Of a stretch of DNA of 36,644 nucleotides, positions 23,983 to 32,606 are shown piece by piece; position 1 is the stretch's first letter, and the number at the start of each line of letters is the position of its first letter. The notes beneath the pieces were generated by a model. It searched no databases and was not told the origin of the DNA. It was given only the letters and a program-made list of their open reading frames with translations. Both the position numbers and the translations under genes were made by a program. Where the stretch lies: contig PKCI01000231.1 of the NCBI GenBank assembly GCA_002862135.1, forward strand, positions 1 through 36,644. The letters are read 5' to 3'. The DNA comes from Verrucomicrobiota bacterium (GTDB lineage: Bacteria; Verrucomicrobiota; Verrucomicrobiia; Verrucomicrobiales; DEV007).

Positions 23983-24117
23983 AATCAATACAAAAATCTC
24001 ATTTTTGACAATCTCAATTCTTAGATGGCAGGAATTTTGGCAGAAATTCGGGTCATAAACTTAGGCAAGCGTTGATTTGTCCATGAATATCGGGCGATAA
24101 TTGAGGTTGTTCGAAAT

Positions 24118-24146
24118 TTGAACTAAAATGCAGTAACTTTTACTAA
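24118..24146 (+). promoter_or_regulatory. Candidate promoter for the ECF sigma operon
   Basis: TTGAAC (24118-24123) and TACTAA (24141-24146) are separated by 17 bases and lie about 45 bases before the sigma-factor ATG. This is a by-eye sigma-70-type match. An ECF-type autoregulatory promoter was looked for and not recognised. Confidence 0.35.
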
Positions 24147-24191
24147 TAAGAGGGCAGCCAAATCGTTTTAAGCGTTGTAGTCACTGCGATT

Positions 24192-24728
24192 ATGCCTGCC
24201 GCTTCCTGCCATATCATGGAGGGTTCTCCTCGCGAACTAGTCGAATCTGCCCAAGCAGAGTTCGAGGGCCCGCTGACGGGTTATGCCGCTGGTCTCCTCG
24301 CCGGAGATTGGGAACGTGCTCGTGATGTAGTGCAGGATACGTTCATTAAGCTGCATCGGCAGGATCCTGAACTGATTCGTGGACGCCTAAAAAGCTGGCT
24401 TTACACCGTTTGTCGCAACCGCGCCATCGATGTGCTTCGCAAAGAGAACCCGATGATGACCTCCGCCAGCGAAGCTTTTGAGAAACTCGACGACGCCGAG
24501 CCGACTCCTTCCGATGCTATGGAGCGCAAGGAGCGTTTTGAAGAAGTGATCCGATTTCTCGAACGACTGCCTGAAAACCAGCGAGAAGTCATTCGGCTCA
24601 AATTTCAGGGAGACCTGAGCTACAAGGAGATTGCCGAAGTGACGGGTCTCAGTGTCAGCAATGTCGGCTTCCTGATCCACACAGGCATCAAGCGCCTGAG
24701 GATCTTGATGGGAGTCGAGGTCGCCTGA
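24192..24728 (+). CDS. ECF-type RNA polymerase sigma factor
   Basis: 178 residues from ATG 24192; ATG 24216 (MEGSPREL) is an equally good start. Region 2 is seen as ERARDVVQDTFIKLHRQ and SWLYTVCRNRAIDVLRKENP, region 4 as LPENQREVIRLKFQGDLSYK and EIAEVTGLSVSNVGFLIHTG followed by IKRLRIL, the recognition helix. Between them is a charged linker. No extra domain, so regulation should come from the downstream membrane protein, which starts 39 bases after the stop. The gene is divergent from the response regulator. ECF subgroup was not assigned. Confidence 0.92.
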   Translation: MPAASCHIMEGSPRELVESAQAEFEGPLTGYAAGLLAGDWERARDVVQDTFIKLHRQDPELIRGRLKSWLYTVCRNRAIDVLRKENPMMTSASEAFEKLDDAEPTPSDAMERKERFEEVIRFLERLPENQREVIRLKFQGDLSYKEIAEVTGLSVSNVGFLIHTGIKRLRILMGVEVA

Positions 24729-24766
24729 ACCAACTAATCTTTCCCTACGAAAACTTGCCTAATCTC

Positions 24767-25882
24767 ATGAGCCTTGAACCCATCAACCCGGACGATCCTC
24801 GATTGACCGCTTACGCGCTTGGAGAGATGTCCGCTTCAGAAGCGACCGAATTCGAAGCCCACCTCGAAGTGTCACCTCTGGCAAAGAGCGAACTCTTGGC
24901 CATGAGTAATCTCTCCGCGATGCTTACAACCGGTTTGAAGCGTGAATGGGTGATCAATATGGGGCGGCCGGTGAAGGTCGATCTTGAAGATCCCAAATAC
25001 ACTGCTTTTGCTCTCAATGAGCTAACCGAAGCCGAGCGAGTAGAGGTCAAGGCTGAGCTTATTGCCTCCCCCGCCGCGCAAAGGGAGATGGAGGCTATGA
25101 CTGAAATCATGTCCATGCTTTCTACCGGGTTGAAGAATGAGTGGGAATCCGGGTTGAAGAGCCCGCAGTTTGAGGTCGTCCCAGACGCGGCTACTAACCA
25201 AAGCAAGGTGGTCGCCTTTAAATTCGCTCAAAGCCGCCGTGCTTGGATAGGTGTGGCTGCTGCTGCCGTGGCGCTTCTTGCCGTTGGGGCTACCTACTTC
25301 TCTCAACCTGCTACTGATCAGGTTGAGGTGGCGGACTGGGGAAGTGGATCTAAAGATGCTTCATTGGGTATCAGCATGGATGTTGAGGAAGGAAATGTTA
25401 CCGGCGTCGCTTCCGCGCCCGGTCTGCACGTCCCCCAGCTTTTCCTCGCGGAGGAAGTTGAAGACATTTCTGAACTGAACCTCGTCGCGGTTGGTCCCGC
25501 CGTTCTGGATGCCAGTTACCTGGAAGGTGCTCATGTGCCAAGCGCCCATTCAACCGGTGAGATGCAGATAGTCCCTGCTGGATTCTCTCCAGCATCTGAG
25601 CGTATTGACTCTTACCTTCCTGAGGCTTCATCGGCCGTGAGCGACTTTCCCACGCGTCACACCCGTGGCTTGACTGTTGAAAGCTTCGTTCCTCGCGCTC
25701 GCGCAGAAACTGCGCTAGACCGCCAGATTCGCCTCGCCGCTGAATTTCAGGGTGTTCAGATTGAGTTGGAGCAAATGCTTGCGCTACTTCCGCAGGGTTC
25801 GCCTGAAAGGCGTCACTTTGAACTGGTCCTGGAACGCAACAGCCGCGCGCTAGGTGAACTGAAAGCGCAGTTTTCTGAATAA
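24767..25882 (+). CDS. Membrane protein with duplicated anti-sigma-like domain
   Basis: 371 residues from ATG 24767 (TTG 24755 also open). Residues 8-61 and 74-126 are a tandem repeat with a 66-residue period: DPRLTAYALGEMSASEATEF matches DPKYTAFALNELTEAERVEV, and MLTTGLKREW matches MLSTGLKNEW. Each unit resembles the N-terminal anti-sigma-like domain found on verrucomicrobial and planctomycete VWA proteins encoded beside ECF sigma genes, and neither has the HxxxCxxC zinc motif. One membrane helix follows (about 159-178), then a long periplasmic region of unknown type and a final helical segment (about 320-370). It probably sequesters the sigma factor encoded upstream; the VWA domain usual in such proteins is missing. 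Confidence 0.75.
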   Translation: MSLEPINPDDPRLTAYALGEMSASEATEFEAHLEVSPLAKSELLAMSNLSAMLTTGLKREWVINMGRPVKVDLEDPKYTAFALNELTEAERVEVKAELIASPAAQREMEAMTEIMSMLSTGLKNEWESGLKSPQFEVVPDAATNQSKVVAFKFAQSRRAWIGVAAAAVALLAVGATYFSQPATDQVEVADWGSGSKDASLGISMDVEEGNVTGVASAPGLHVPQLFLAEEVEDISELNLVAVGPAVLDASYLEGAHVPSAHSTGEMQIVPAGFSPASERIDSYLPEASSAVSDFPTRHTRGLTVESFVPRARAETALDRQIRLAAEFQGVQIELEQMLALLPQGSPERRHFELVLERNSRALGELKAQFSE

Positions 25883-25927
25883 GAATTTCCCGCTGGACTG
25901 GATCCAGCAGTGGACGTAAAACCTGTT

Positions 25928-25964
25928 GAGTCGGGGGGAGAAATCCTCCCGACTCTTCTTTTTT
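25928..25964 (+). terminator. Strong intrinsic terminator after the ECF operon
   Basis: GAGTCGGGGGG (25928-25938) pairs with CCTCCCGACTC (25945-25955) over 11 bp with one G-U, with loop AGAAAT, followed by TTCTTTTTT. It lies 46 bases after the anti-sigma-like gene and is the clearest terminator in the window. Confidence 0.9.
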
Positions 25965-26044
25965 ATAAGACGAGATTTTTGGTTCGAAGATGTTGAATTT
26001 TTGCGAGTAATGTTGAAGATGCGGCTCCACACCGCGCACCCCAA

Positions 26045-28651
26045 TTGAAAGAGAGATCGACCGAAGCCAGCCCCCGATTCGAAACTGAATCGGGAGAACC
26101 GAAAGGGGTATTGGAGAGAATTATTCTCAGCGAGGCTCCGTTTCTCGGTGAGATTTTCACCCAGGAAGTGCTCAACAAAGGACGCTGGCTGGTAAAGTCT
26201 GGAATGGTTCGTGTTGTCACTGCCAATGTTCAAGGGCGGTTTGCCGGGGTATTCGGGCAGGTTGCGGATGAAGAGGATTCCGTCGAAGTCAGTATAGTAG
26301 TTCAGCTGAGTGATGCTGGAGGCTGGAGAATCGATGGGCGTAGCGACCCGACCGGTGGCAGGAATGATGAGTTTGTAGCCGCTCTGCTAATGGCAGCCAT
26401 GCTCGAAAAGGGAGCTGCGGAAGACGTTTCCTTTGGCCTCGGGGAGATGAAGACTACGGTTTTCTTATTTTCTGCTGATGTCAGGGCTGGAATTCTTCAC
26501 TGGGACGACTCCGATGCTCGTGCCGTGCTGGAGAAGATGCCGCTAGCGCGAGTGGAAGGTGAGAGCCCCAAGGTCGAGAGTTGCTTGAGAGAGATGGGGC
26601 TTAAACGACTCGTCGAAATGTATCCCTGGGACGAGATTGAAGCTGATTTTCGTCAGTGCTATGGTTACTCGGCAGTGAGGAAAGGGATGCAGGAAGTGTT
26701 TTGGGCTGACTTTCTCTCGAACCGTCGCTTTAAGCTCGAGGAACTTGGATGTGAGATAGCAGTGGATGGCGACTTCGGTCTCCAGGTATTAGAGCCAATG
26801 GACTTCTACGGCGAGCTGCAGGAGGATGATCTGGAGGTAGACTGGTTTGGCTTCGAATACGGCATTCGCATCAAAGGCGAAAGAGTCAATCTTTTGCCGT
26901 GCATCGTACGTTACCTCGAAACCCGTCCTTCAGGTTTCACGCTCTCGTCGCTTGAGAAAATGCCTGCCGGTAACAAGGTTCCGATCCAGGTCGGTGATTC
27001 AGGTAAATTCGTAGCCATGCCGGCAAAAAAACTGAGTGCTGTATTAGGCATCCTGACAGAGTTGTTCGACCACCATCCCATTTCAGATAAAGGCACGATT
27101 CGGCTGCATAAAGTCCGGGCCGCTCAGTTGACCCGCTACCGAGGCGAGGAATCTGTTGTCGAGTCGGCACCCGAGGCCCTCAAGCTTCATGCCGAAGAAC
27201 TAGTAAATCTGCGGCCAAAGAGTGACCCCGAAGCCTCGGAGGGATTCCTTGCAACGTTGCGCCCCTATCAGCAAGACGGGTTTGAATGGCTGCAGTTCCT
27301 TAGAGAGCAGGGGTTGGGAGGGATCCTCGCAGATGACATGGGCCTCGGGAAAACGGTCCAAACGCTTTGCCATCTGCACTGCGAGAAAGCGAACGGACGG
27401 GCCAATTTGCCCAGCTTGATCATTGCTCCGAAGAGTGTAGTTCCAAACTGGGAGAAGGAGGCCAAGAAGTTTGCACCTTCGCTCAGGGTGCTAGCGTTGC
27501 AGGGAAGCAACCGGAATAAGTATTACCAAGTGTTGGGTTATACCGACCTGGTAGTGACATCTTACCCGGTTTTGCTTCGCGATGCGGAGGAACTGCTGAG
27601 CCAGCCTTTCCACTATGTGGTGCTGGATGAGGCCCACACAATCAAGAACGCCACTTCACAGGTTACCAAGGTGGCCTACAAGATCGATGCTCGGCATCGG
27701 CTCTGCCTTTCCGGGACGCCAATCGAGAATAACTTGGGTGAGCTTTGGTCATTGTTTCATTTCCTGATGCCGGGCTATCTAGGCAGTGAGGAGAGCTTCA
27801 ATCGCTGTTTCCGGGCACCGATCGAGAAGCATCGGGATGAAGGCCTGCGTAAACGGCTCGCCGAACGGGTTGCGCCTCTAATGCTGCGTCGAACCAAGAG
27901 CCTGGTTGCGACTGATTTGCCTTCCAAGACTGAAATTGTTCGAACCGTTGAACTGCTGCCTAAGCAGGTGGAACTCTACGAGGCCGTTCGTGCGGCGGTG
28001 AGCCGGGAGGTGCATGAGGAAATGGAGCGCTTTGGCGTTGAGAAGACCAAGTTACTTGTGCTGGATGCTTTGATGAAACTGCGACAAGTTTGCAACCATC
28101 CCCGGCTGCTAAAGCTGCCTTCCGCCCAGCGGGGCGAAAACTCGGCGAAGATGGATTTGCTTATGGAGTGGCTGCCTTCAATGGTCCAAGACGGCAGAAG
28201 AATCCTTATCTTCTCTCAGTTCACTGGAATGCTGGAACTGATCGAAGAGGCACTCCGAAAAGAGGGGATTCGCTTTTTGACCCTGACAGGCCAGTCAAAA
28301 GATCGTGGCAAACTCTGTGATGACTTCCAGTCAGGCGAAGCACCTGTCTTTCTTATCAGCCTACGAGCCGGAGGAACAGGCCTTAATCTGACCCTCGCAG
28401 ACACCGTGATCCATTTCGATCCCTGGTGGAATCCGGCTTTGGAGGCGCAAGCGACCGACCGGGCCTACCGAATTGGGCAGAAGAATCCCGTATTCGTTTA
28501 CAAGCTCATCACAGCGGGAACGATTGAGGAGAAGATCCTGTTGCTGCAACAGAAGAAACGGGCCCTGTTCGAAGGCATCCTTGACGGGACGCCCCAGAAG
28601 CTGTCTTTCTCCGAAGACGAGCTCAACGATCTACTTTCCCCGGTCAAGTGA
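26045..28651 (+). CDS. SNF2-family DEAD/DEAH helicase-like ATPase
   Basis: 868 residues from TTG 26045. The frame opens at 25997 with no ATG before the conserved N-terminus, so TTG is the best available start. Residues 40-95 (NKGRWLVKSGMVRVVTANVQ and following) resemble the region around the SWIM zinc finger of bacterial SNF2 proteins but contain no Cys/His set. The SNF2 motor has motif I ADDMGLGKTVQT (about 429-440), motif II LDEAHTIKN (about 526-534), motif III LCLSGTPIENN, motif V SLRAGGTGLNL and motif VI QATDRAYRIGQ (about 801-811). Such ATPases translocate on double-stranded DNA and remodel protein-DNA complexes; the bacterial target here is unknown. Its stop abuts the stop of the convergent NlpC/P60 gene. 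Confidence 0.92.
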   Translation: MKERSTEASPRFETESGEPKGVLERIILSEAPFLGEIFTQEVLNKGRWLVKSGMVRVVTANVQGRFAGVFGQVADEEDSVEVSIVVQLSDAGGWRIDGRSDPTGGRNDEFVAALLMAAMLEKGAAEDVSFGLGEMKTTVFLFSADVRAGILHWDDSDARAVLEKMPLARVEGESPKVESCLREMGLKRLVEMYPWDEIEADFRQCYGYSAVRKGMQEVFWADFLSNRRFKLEELGCEIAVDGDFGLQVLEPMDFYGELQEDDLEVDWFGFEYGIRIKGERVNLLPCIVRYLETRPSGFTLSSLEKMPAGNKVPIQVGDSGKFVAMPAKKLSAVLGILTELFDHHPISDKGTIRLHKVRAAQLTRYRGEESVVESAPEALKLHAEELVNLRPKSDPEASEGFLATLRPYQQDGFEWLQFLREQGLGGILADDMGLGKTVQTLCHLHCEKANGRANLPSLIIAPKSVVPNWEKEAKKFAPSLRVLALQGSNRNKYYQVLGYTDLVVTSYPVLLRDAEELLSQPFHYVVLDEAHTIKNATSQVTKVAYKIDARHRLCLSGTPIENNLGELWSLFHFLMPGYLGSEESFNRCFRAPIEKHRDEGLRKRLAERVAPLMLRRTKSLVATDLPSKTEIVRTVELLPKQVELYEAVRAAVSREVHEEMERFGVEKTKLLVLDALMKLRQVCNHPRLLKLPSAQRGENSAKMDLLMEWLPSMVQDGRRILIFSQFTGMLELIEEALRKEGIRFLTLTGQSKDRGKLCDDFQSGEAPVFLISLRAGGTGLNLTLADTVIHFDPWWNPALEAQATDRAYRIGQKNPVFVYKLITAGTIEEKILLLQQKKRALFEGILDGTPQKLSFSEDELNDLLSPVK

Positions 28652-29509
28652 TTAATACTTCAGACCCGGGATCTTACCGTGGGCAACGAGTTGTCCGCGG
28701 TTGGGGTCGAGCTCAAAGATGTCGACCCCATGTCCGAGAAGTCCTTTTGAGCTCTTGCCACGAGCACCGAAGACGTAGTGTTTGTCTTCTTCCGGGTTGT
28801 ATCCCATGTAGATCATCACGTGAGACACCCGGTGTCTCGACTTCCAGGTGCCACCCCAGAAGATGAGGTCGCCGGGGGTGAGCTTCTTAAGCATCTTGGA
28901 TGTCGAGTTTTTACCGTAGACATCATCGAGTGTTTTCCCTTTTTTGAGCCAGTCATACTGCTGGTAGGACGTCCTTGGAACATCATCGACGCCGATACTC
29001 CTCAGCAAGTGTTGGACGGCGCCCGAACAGTCGAGACCGCCAGTGTCAGGGTTGTCGGAGCCAAATTTGTAAATCAGACCCATTTCGGCAAGCTTGTGAG
29101 CCTCAACCCTGAGGCGGGCGAGCGTAGGCGGGTCTTCCCTGCGGGCTTGAACTAGTTCGTCTTCGCTCGGGATTTTAATCTGCCCGTGTGGCGTGTCGGC
29201 AGCAGAGACTGTTTCCGGAATGAACGGAGATACGTCGATGATCTCCGATGTGGGAGACAATACCCTTTTAGGAACGCTACCCTCAGGGAAAAGTGACTTT
29301 TCAGGCGTGGGAACAGCCTGCGGAATTTTGACTGTGACGATCTGCGATTCCTGGGCGACGCGTTCAGGGACGCTCTTTTTGATCGGGACGACCGGACGGA
29401 AAGATCGCTCTTTTGGCGCCTCAGTAGCACACTCTGCAACCGGGGAATTCAGGCAGAGGGTGAGAACGGATAGGGAGGCGGTGATTCCAGTCAGTCCGAT
29501 AACACGCAT
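28652..29509 (-). CDS. NlpC/P60-family peptidoglycan endopeptidase
   Basis: 285 residues with a signal peptide (GLTGITASLSVLTLCL). After a Pro/Lys-rich linker of about 85 residues the catalytic domain begins near 135. The catalytic Cys is C161 in GGLDCSGAVQHLLRS and the His is H230 in VSHVMIYMG, with LTPGDLIFWGG as the usual intervening strand. NlpC/P60 enzymes cleave the D-Glu to diamino acid bond of wall peptides. No SH3b or LysM targeting domain is present, so the basic linker may serve that role. It follows the PQQ-propeller gene on the same strand with a 75-base AT-rich gap. Confidence 0.88.
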   Translation of the reverse strand: MRVIGLTGITASLSVLTLCLNSPVAECATEAPKERSFRPVVPIKKSVPERVAQESQIVTVKIPQAVPTPEKSLFPEGSVPKRVLSPTSEIIDVSPFIPETVSAADTPHGQIKIPSEDELVQARREDPPTLARLRVEAHKLAEMGLIYKFGSDNPDTGGLDCSGAVQHLLRSIGVDDVPRTSYQQYDWLKKGKTLDDVYGKNSTSKMLKKLTPGDLIFWGGTWKSRHRVSHVMIYMGYNPEEDKHYVFGARGKSSKGLLGHGVDIFELDPNRGQLVAHGKIPGLKY

Positions 29510-29584
29510 TCACTAAGATTACCATATAATTAATAAATTTTAAGTAAAAGATTTTGGAAATCCCTTTGGTTTTAGGAGAGATGG

Positions 29585-31132
29585 CTAGTCGAAGCGGAAA
29601 CAAGCCACGTTTTTCGCAGTTCGGAGATAGAGATCCTGGCTCACAAGAGCCGGTGAGGCGCAGTAGAGAGCTCCGACCTTCGTTTTACCGAGGGACTCGT
29701 AGCCATCTGGGCTGGCTTTCACGAGTGCTGCCACACCACCCTTGTTCTCATAGATCAGGATCTTTCCATCGGCGAGTAAAGGGGAGGATATCGACGAAGA
29801 CGTTTCCTTTTCCCAGAGTGTCTCTCCGCTTTCGAGATCGACACAGAGGTGCCGGTTGCTCCCAAAGTAGTAGACGTTCCCGTTGTAAATAATGGGGGTG
29901 GAGCCATAGCGGCGAGCCAGGAAATCTTGCGACCACAGTTCTGTGGGAGTGGTATCGGTAAGCCGATAAGCCAAAAGGTTTTTTTCTTCGAGGCGGCTGC
30001 TGAGGACGAAGGTGTTTCCGGACACGACGGGAGTGCTGTCGCCGCCGCCAGGGACAGACCACAGTGTGGCACCTGAGTATGCATCGATTCCGATCAAGGT
30101 ATTCTTGCCATTGGCCAAGATGATCCCGTTGATCTCAGCCGGCGAGGAATTCGTCGTGGTCACGTCCTTGTTGGACCAAAGCTCTTCACCCGATGTCGCG
30201 TCGAACGCGGTCAGTGGTGCTTGCTGAAGGTAGACTTTGCCATCGTGATACAAGGGAGAGGAGGCGGGGCCCTTTTTACCGTTTAACGGAGCCTGCCAGA
30301 CCTTTTTGCCGGTATCAGCGTCCACGCAATAAAGCTTGGTGCTAAGTGCTGCAAAGACTTTGCCGTCGGCGACGGTCGGAGTACTCGATGAACTGCGGCC
30401 GGAGGGAATGCCCGATTCGGAAAAGCGCCAGAACTCTTCCCCGGTTTCGGCGTTTAGGCAGAGAATGACATCGTCGGCGACCTTCTCGGTGGCCGGGACT
30501 GCAGCAATGATTTGGTTTTCAATGACGGGATCAAAACCCTGGGACTTGACCCATTCGGCCATCTCGGATTGGCCTGTGAATTCCTTGGGGGCTTTCAAGA
30601 GTTGGTCGTAGATATCAAGTGGAATAGCTGCCGGGCCTTTCTTGAAGCGGCTGGCGATCCAACTGCCGAGAGCCAGTTTGGTTTTCGGGTCAATATTTTC
30701 ATCCACCCAGTTTTTCGACCATTCGTCGAGCGCTACACCGCGGAGCCGTCGGCTCAGGTTCATGCGGTCTTTTTCCATCTTTTCCCGAAGTGCAGGTGAA
30801 AGTGAACCGGTGCCTCGATAGCCGAGGGTTGAGAGAACATCACGGTCGATGCGTCGGGTTTCGGTAGGCTCATCGCGATGCCAGACGACGGAGAGGTATA
30901 CCTTGCCATCGGCAACCGCAACGCTGCCGTGACCGCCATAGCGATCGCTCGGGATTTCTATTGATTCCCAAAGGCGTGACGGAGCATTCTCTTCGTTGAG
31001 TTCGTCGGGTAGTTTTGCTGAATCGGATGCAATTCCGTTTCTTTCGGGGCCGCGCCATTGCGGCCAGTCGGCGAATGAGAAGCCGGGCCAGAGCAAAGAA
31101 AGGGAAAGCAGGAGATATCGATTTGCGATCAT
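29585..31132 (-). CDS. PQQ-like beta-propeller protein, BamB-like fold, exported
   Basis: 515 residues with signal peptide (YLLLSLSLLWPGFSFA). Repeated blade motifs are visible: CLNAETGEEFWRF, CVDADTGKKVWQAPL, AFDATSGEELWSNKD, GIDAYSGATLWSVPG, CVDLESGETLWEKE. These are PQQ-type repeats; no PQQ-ligating or dehydrogenase residues are recognisable, so it is more likely a scaffold than an enzyme. Between the first blade (QWRGPERNGIA to GKVYLSVV) and the next, residues about 88-218 are a mostly helical, charged insertion. Proteins starting WPQWRGPxRNG are common in planctomycetes and Verrucomicrobiota, with unknown roles. Confidence 0.82.
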   Translation of the reverse strand: MIANRYLLLSLSLLWPGFSFADWPQWRGPERNGIASDSAKLPDELNEENAPSRLWESIEIPSDRYGGHGSVAVADGKVYLSVVWHRDEPTETRRIDRDVLSTLGYRGTGSLSPALREKMEKDRMNLSRRLRGVALDEWSKNWVDENIDPKTKLALGSWIASRFKKGPAAIPLDIYDQLLKAPKEFTGQSEMAEWVKSQGFDPVIENQIIAAVPATEKVADDVILCLNAETGEEFWRFSESGIPSGRSSSSTPTVADGKVFAALSTKLYCVDADTGKKVWQAPLNGKKGPASSPLYHDGKVYLQQAPLTAFDATSGEELWSNKDVTTTNSSPAEINGIILANGKNTLIGIDAYSGATLWSVPGGGDSTPVVSGNTFVLSSRLEEKNLLAYRLTDTTPTELWSQDFLARRYGSTPIIYNGNVYYFGSNRHLCVDLESGETLWEKETSSSISSPLLADGKILIYENKGGVAALVKASPDGYESLGKTKVGALYCASPALVSQDLYLRTAKNVACFRFD

Positions 31133-31169
31133 GATAGGTTGGGGGAGATGCTTCGATGAGGAGGCTAGC

Positions 31170-31188
31170 GAATCCCGGGGAAGGATTC
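31170..31188. promoter_or_regulatory. Inverted repeat in the divergent PQQ-propeller/GT4 region
   Basis: GAATCC (31170-31175) and GGATTC (31183-31188) flank CGGGGAA. It is a 6-bp dyad in the 105-base divergent spacer and could be an operator. Short enough to be chance. Confidence 0.25.
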
Positions 31189-31237
31189 ACTGGCGTTATG
31201 ATGTCTCCGGTTGAGCTACCTGCCGTATGCTGCTTGA

Positions 31238-32569
31238 TTGTCTCAACCAAGACTGAATCCTTTGAGCGACCAACCCAGAATTGTCTACATTACCGCCGGC
31301 GCGGGGGGAATGTATTGTGGAAGCTGTATTCGTGACAACTCGCTGGCGGCCGGACTGGGGCGATTGGGCTGGGACGTGACGCTACTGCCGCTCTACACTC
31401 CGATTCGGGTCGATGAAGAGGATAACTCCGTCGACCAGGTGTTTTTTGGAGGATTGAATGTTTATCTTCAGCAAAAAATACCGTTGTTCCGTCATCTTCC
31501 TGCGTTTGTCGACCGTTGGCTGGACAACCCGAAGCTGATTCGACGAGTGGCGTCAAAAGCAGTCAATGTCAGTGCCTCGGAACTGGGCGATATGACCTTG
31601 TCCATGGTTCGCGGTGAGCACGGTCATCAGGCCAAGGAAGTAAAACGACTCGTTCACTGGCTCAAGGAAATTGGTAAGCCTGACCTGATCTGCCTGACCA
31701 ATTTGCTCGTGGGGGGCTCAATCCCCGCTTTGAAACGCGAATTGGGTGTTCCTGTGATGGTAACCCTCCAGGGTGATGATGTGTTTCTTGATGATTTGCG
31801 GGAACCCTGGCGGACACAGGTGCTTGCGGAGATGAAGCAGTTGGCTTCTCAGGCTGATGGTTTCATTACTTTCTCATCGTTTTACCGCAAGGTGATGTGC
31901 GAAATGCTTCAGGTTCCGGAGGACAAATTTGCTCTCACGCCCCTCGGTGTCGAAGTCTCGGAATTCGATTCGGTGTTGAATGCGAGAAGCGAAAGGGAGC
32001 GCGGCAAAGTCATCGGTTACTTTGCCCGGCTCTCACCTGAGAAAGGGCTACATCATATCGTCGACGCATTTATCTCTCTGGCGGACGACAATCCTGAGGT
32101 CAGTCTCAAAATCGGAGGATGGCTGTCTCTGAAGGACCGGGAGTTTTACCAAGAGCAGGTCGTCAAGATTTCCTCAGCGGGTCTCAATGATCGTTTTGAA
32201 CGCCTAGAAGCTCCGGACAGGCAAGCTAAGCTCGAGTTTTTGAAGCAGATCGATCTGTTCTGCGTTCCTACTCAATTTATTGAGCCCAAAGGCCTCTACC
32301 TTCTCGAAGCGATGGCATGCGGCCTTCCCGTGGTTGCTCCCGATCAAGGGGCCCTTTCCGAGATGGTATGGGCGAGTGGAGCAGGTCGGTTGTTTGAACA
32401 CGGTGATGTCAATGACCTGAAGAAGCAGCTGGAGACGCTGCTGAACGATAACGGCGCCTCTATTTCCTGCGGTGCGAGTGGGAGAAAATGGGTCGAATCC
32501 GAAGCGGACCAGTCGGCAATGGCCCGTGCGACAGCGGAAGTTTTCCTAAAGGTGCTGGCCGAAAAGTAA
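31238..32569 (+). CDS. Glycosyltransferase family 4 protein with N-terminal CGSC motif
   Basis: 443 residues from TTG 31238; TTG 31262 is an alternative and no ATG is available. The GT-B fold is clear: N-terminal domain starting RIVYITAGAGGMYCGSC with C27 and C30, then IRDNSLAAGLGRLGWDV; C-terminal domain with VIGYFARLSPEKGLHHIVDA and the EX7E motif EPKGLYLLEAMACGLPVVAP that binds the sugar nucleotide. The CxxC beside the donor-side Gly-rich loop is unusual for GT4 enzymes. Acceptor and sugar are unknown, and no polysaccharide cluster surrounds it. Divergent from the PQQ-propeller gene and convergent with the AraC regulator. Confidence 0.85.
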   Translation: MSQPRLNPLSDQPRIVYITAGAGGMYCGSCIRDNSLAAGLGRLGWDVTLLPLYTPIRVDEEDNSVDQVFFGGLNVYLQQKIPLFRHLPAFVDRWLDNPKLIRRVASKAVNVSASELGDMTLSMVRGEHGHQAKEVKRLVHWLKEIGKPDLICLTNLLVGGSIPALKRELGVPVMVTLQGDDVFLDDLREPWRTQVLAEMKQLASQADGFITFSSFYRKVMCEMLQVPEDKFALTPLGVEVSEFDSVLNARSERERGKVIGYFARLSPEKGLHHIVDAFISLADDNPEVSLKIGGWLSLKDREFYQEQVVKISSAGLNDRFERLEAPDRQAKLEFLKQIDLFCVPTQFIEPKGLYLLEAMACGLPVVAPDQGALSEMVWASGAGRLFEHGDVNDLKKQLETLLNDNGASISCGASGRKWVESEADQSAMARATAEVFLKVLAEK

Positions 32570-32606
32570 TAGTCTGAGGACACCGGGCAAAAAGTGAATT
32601 GGTGTG

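Noticed and set aside
24026-24043. Near-match to a sigma-54 promoter (TGGCAGG-N4-TTGG) upstream of the ECF sigma gene, formed by a 12-base direct repeat
   Set aside because: The -12 element needs GC where the sequence has GG at the correct spacing; the GC present is one base too far. Its place beside an NtrC-type gene is suggestive but not enough.
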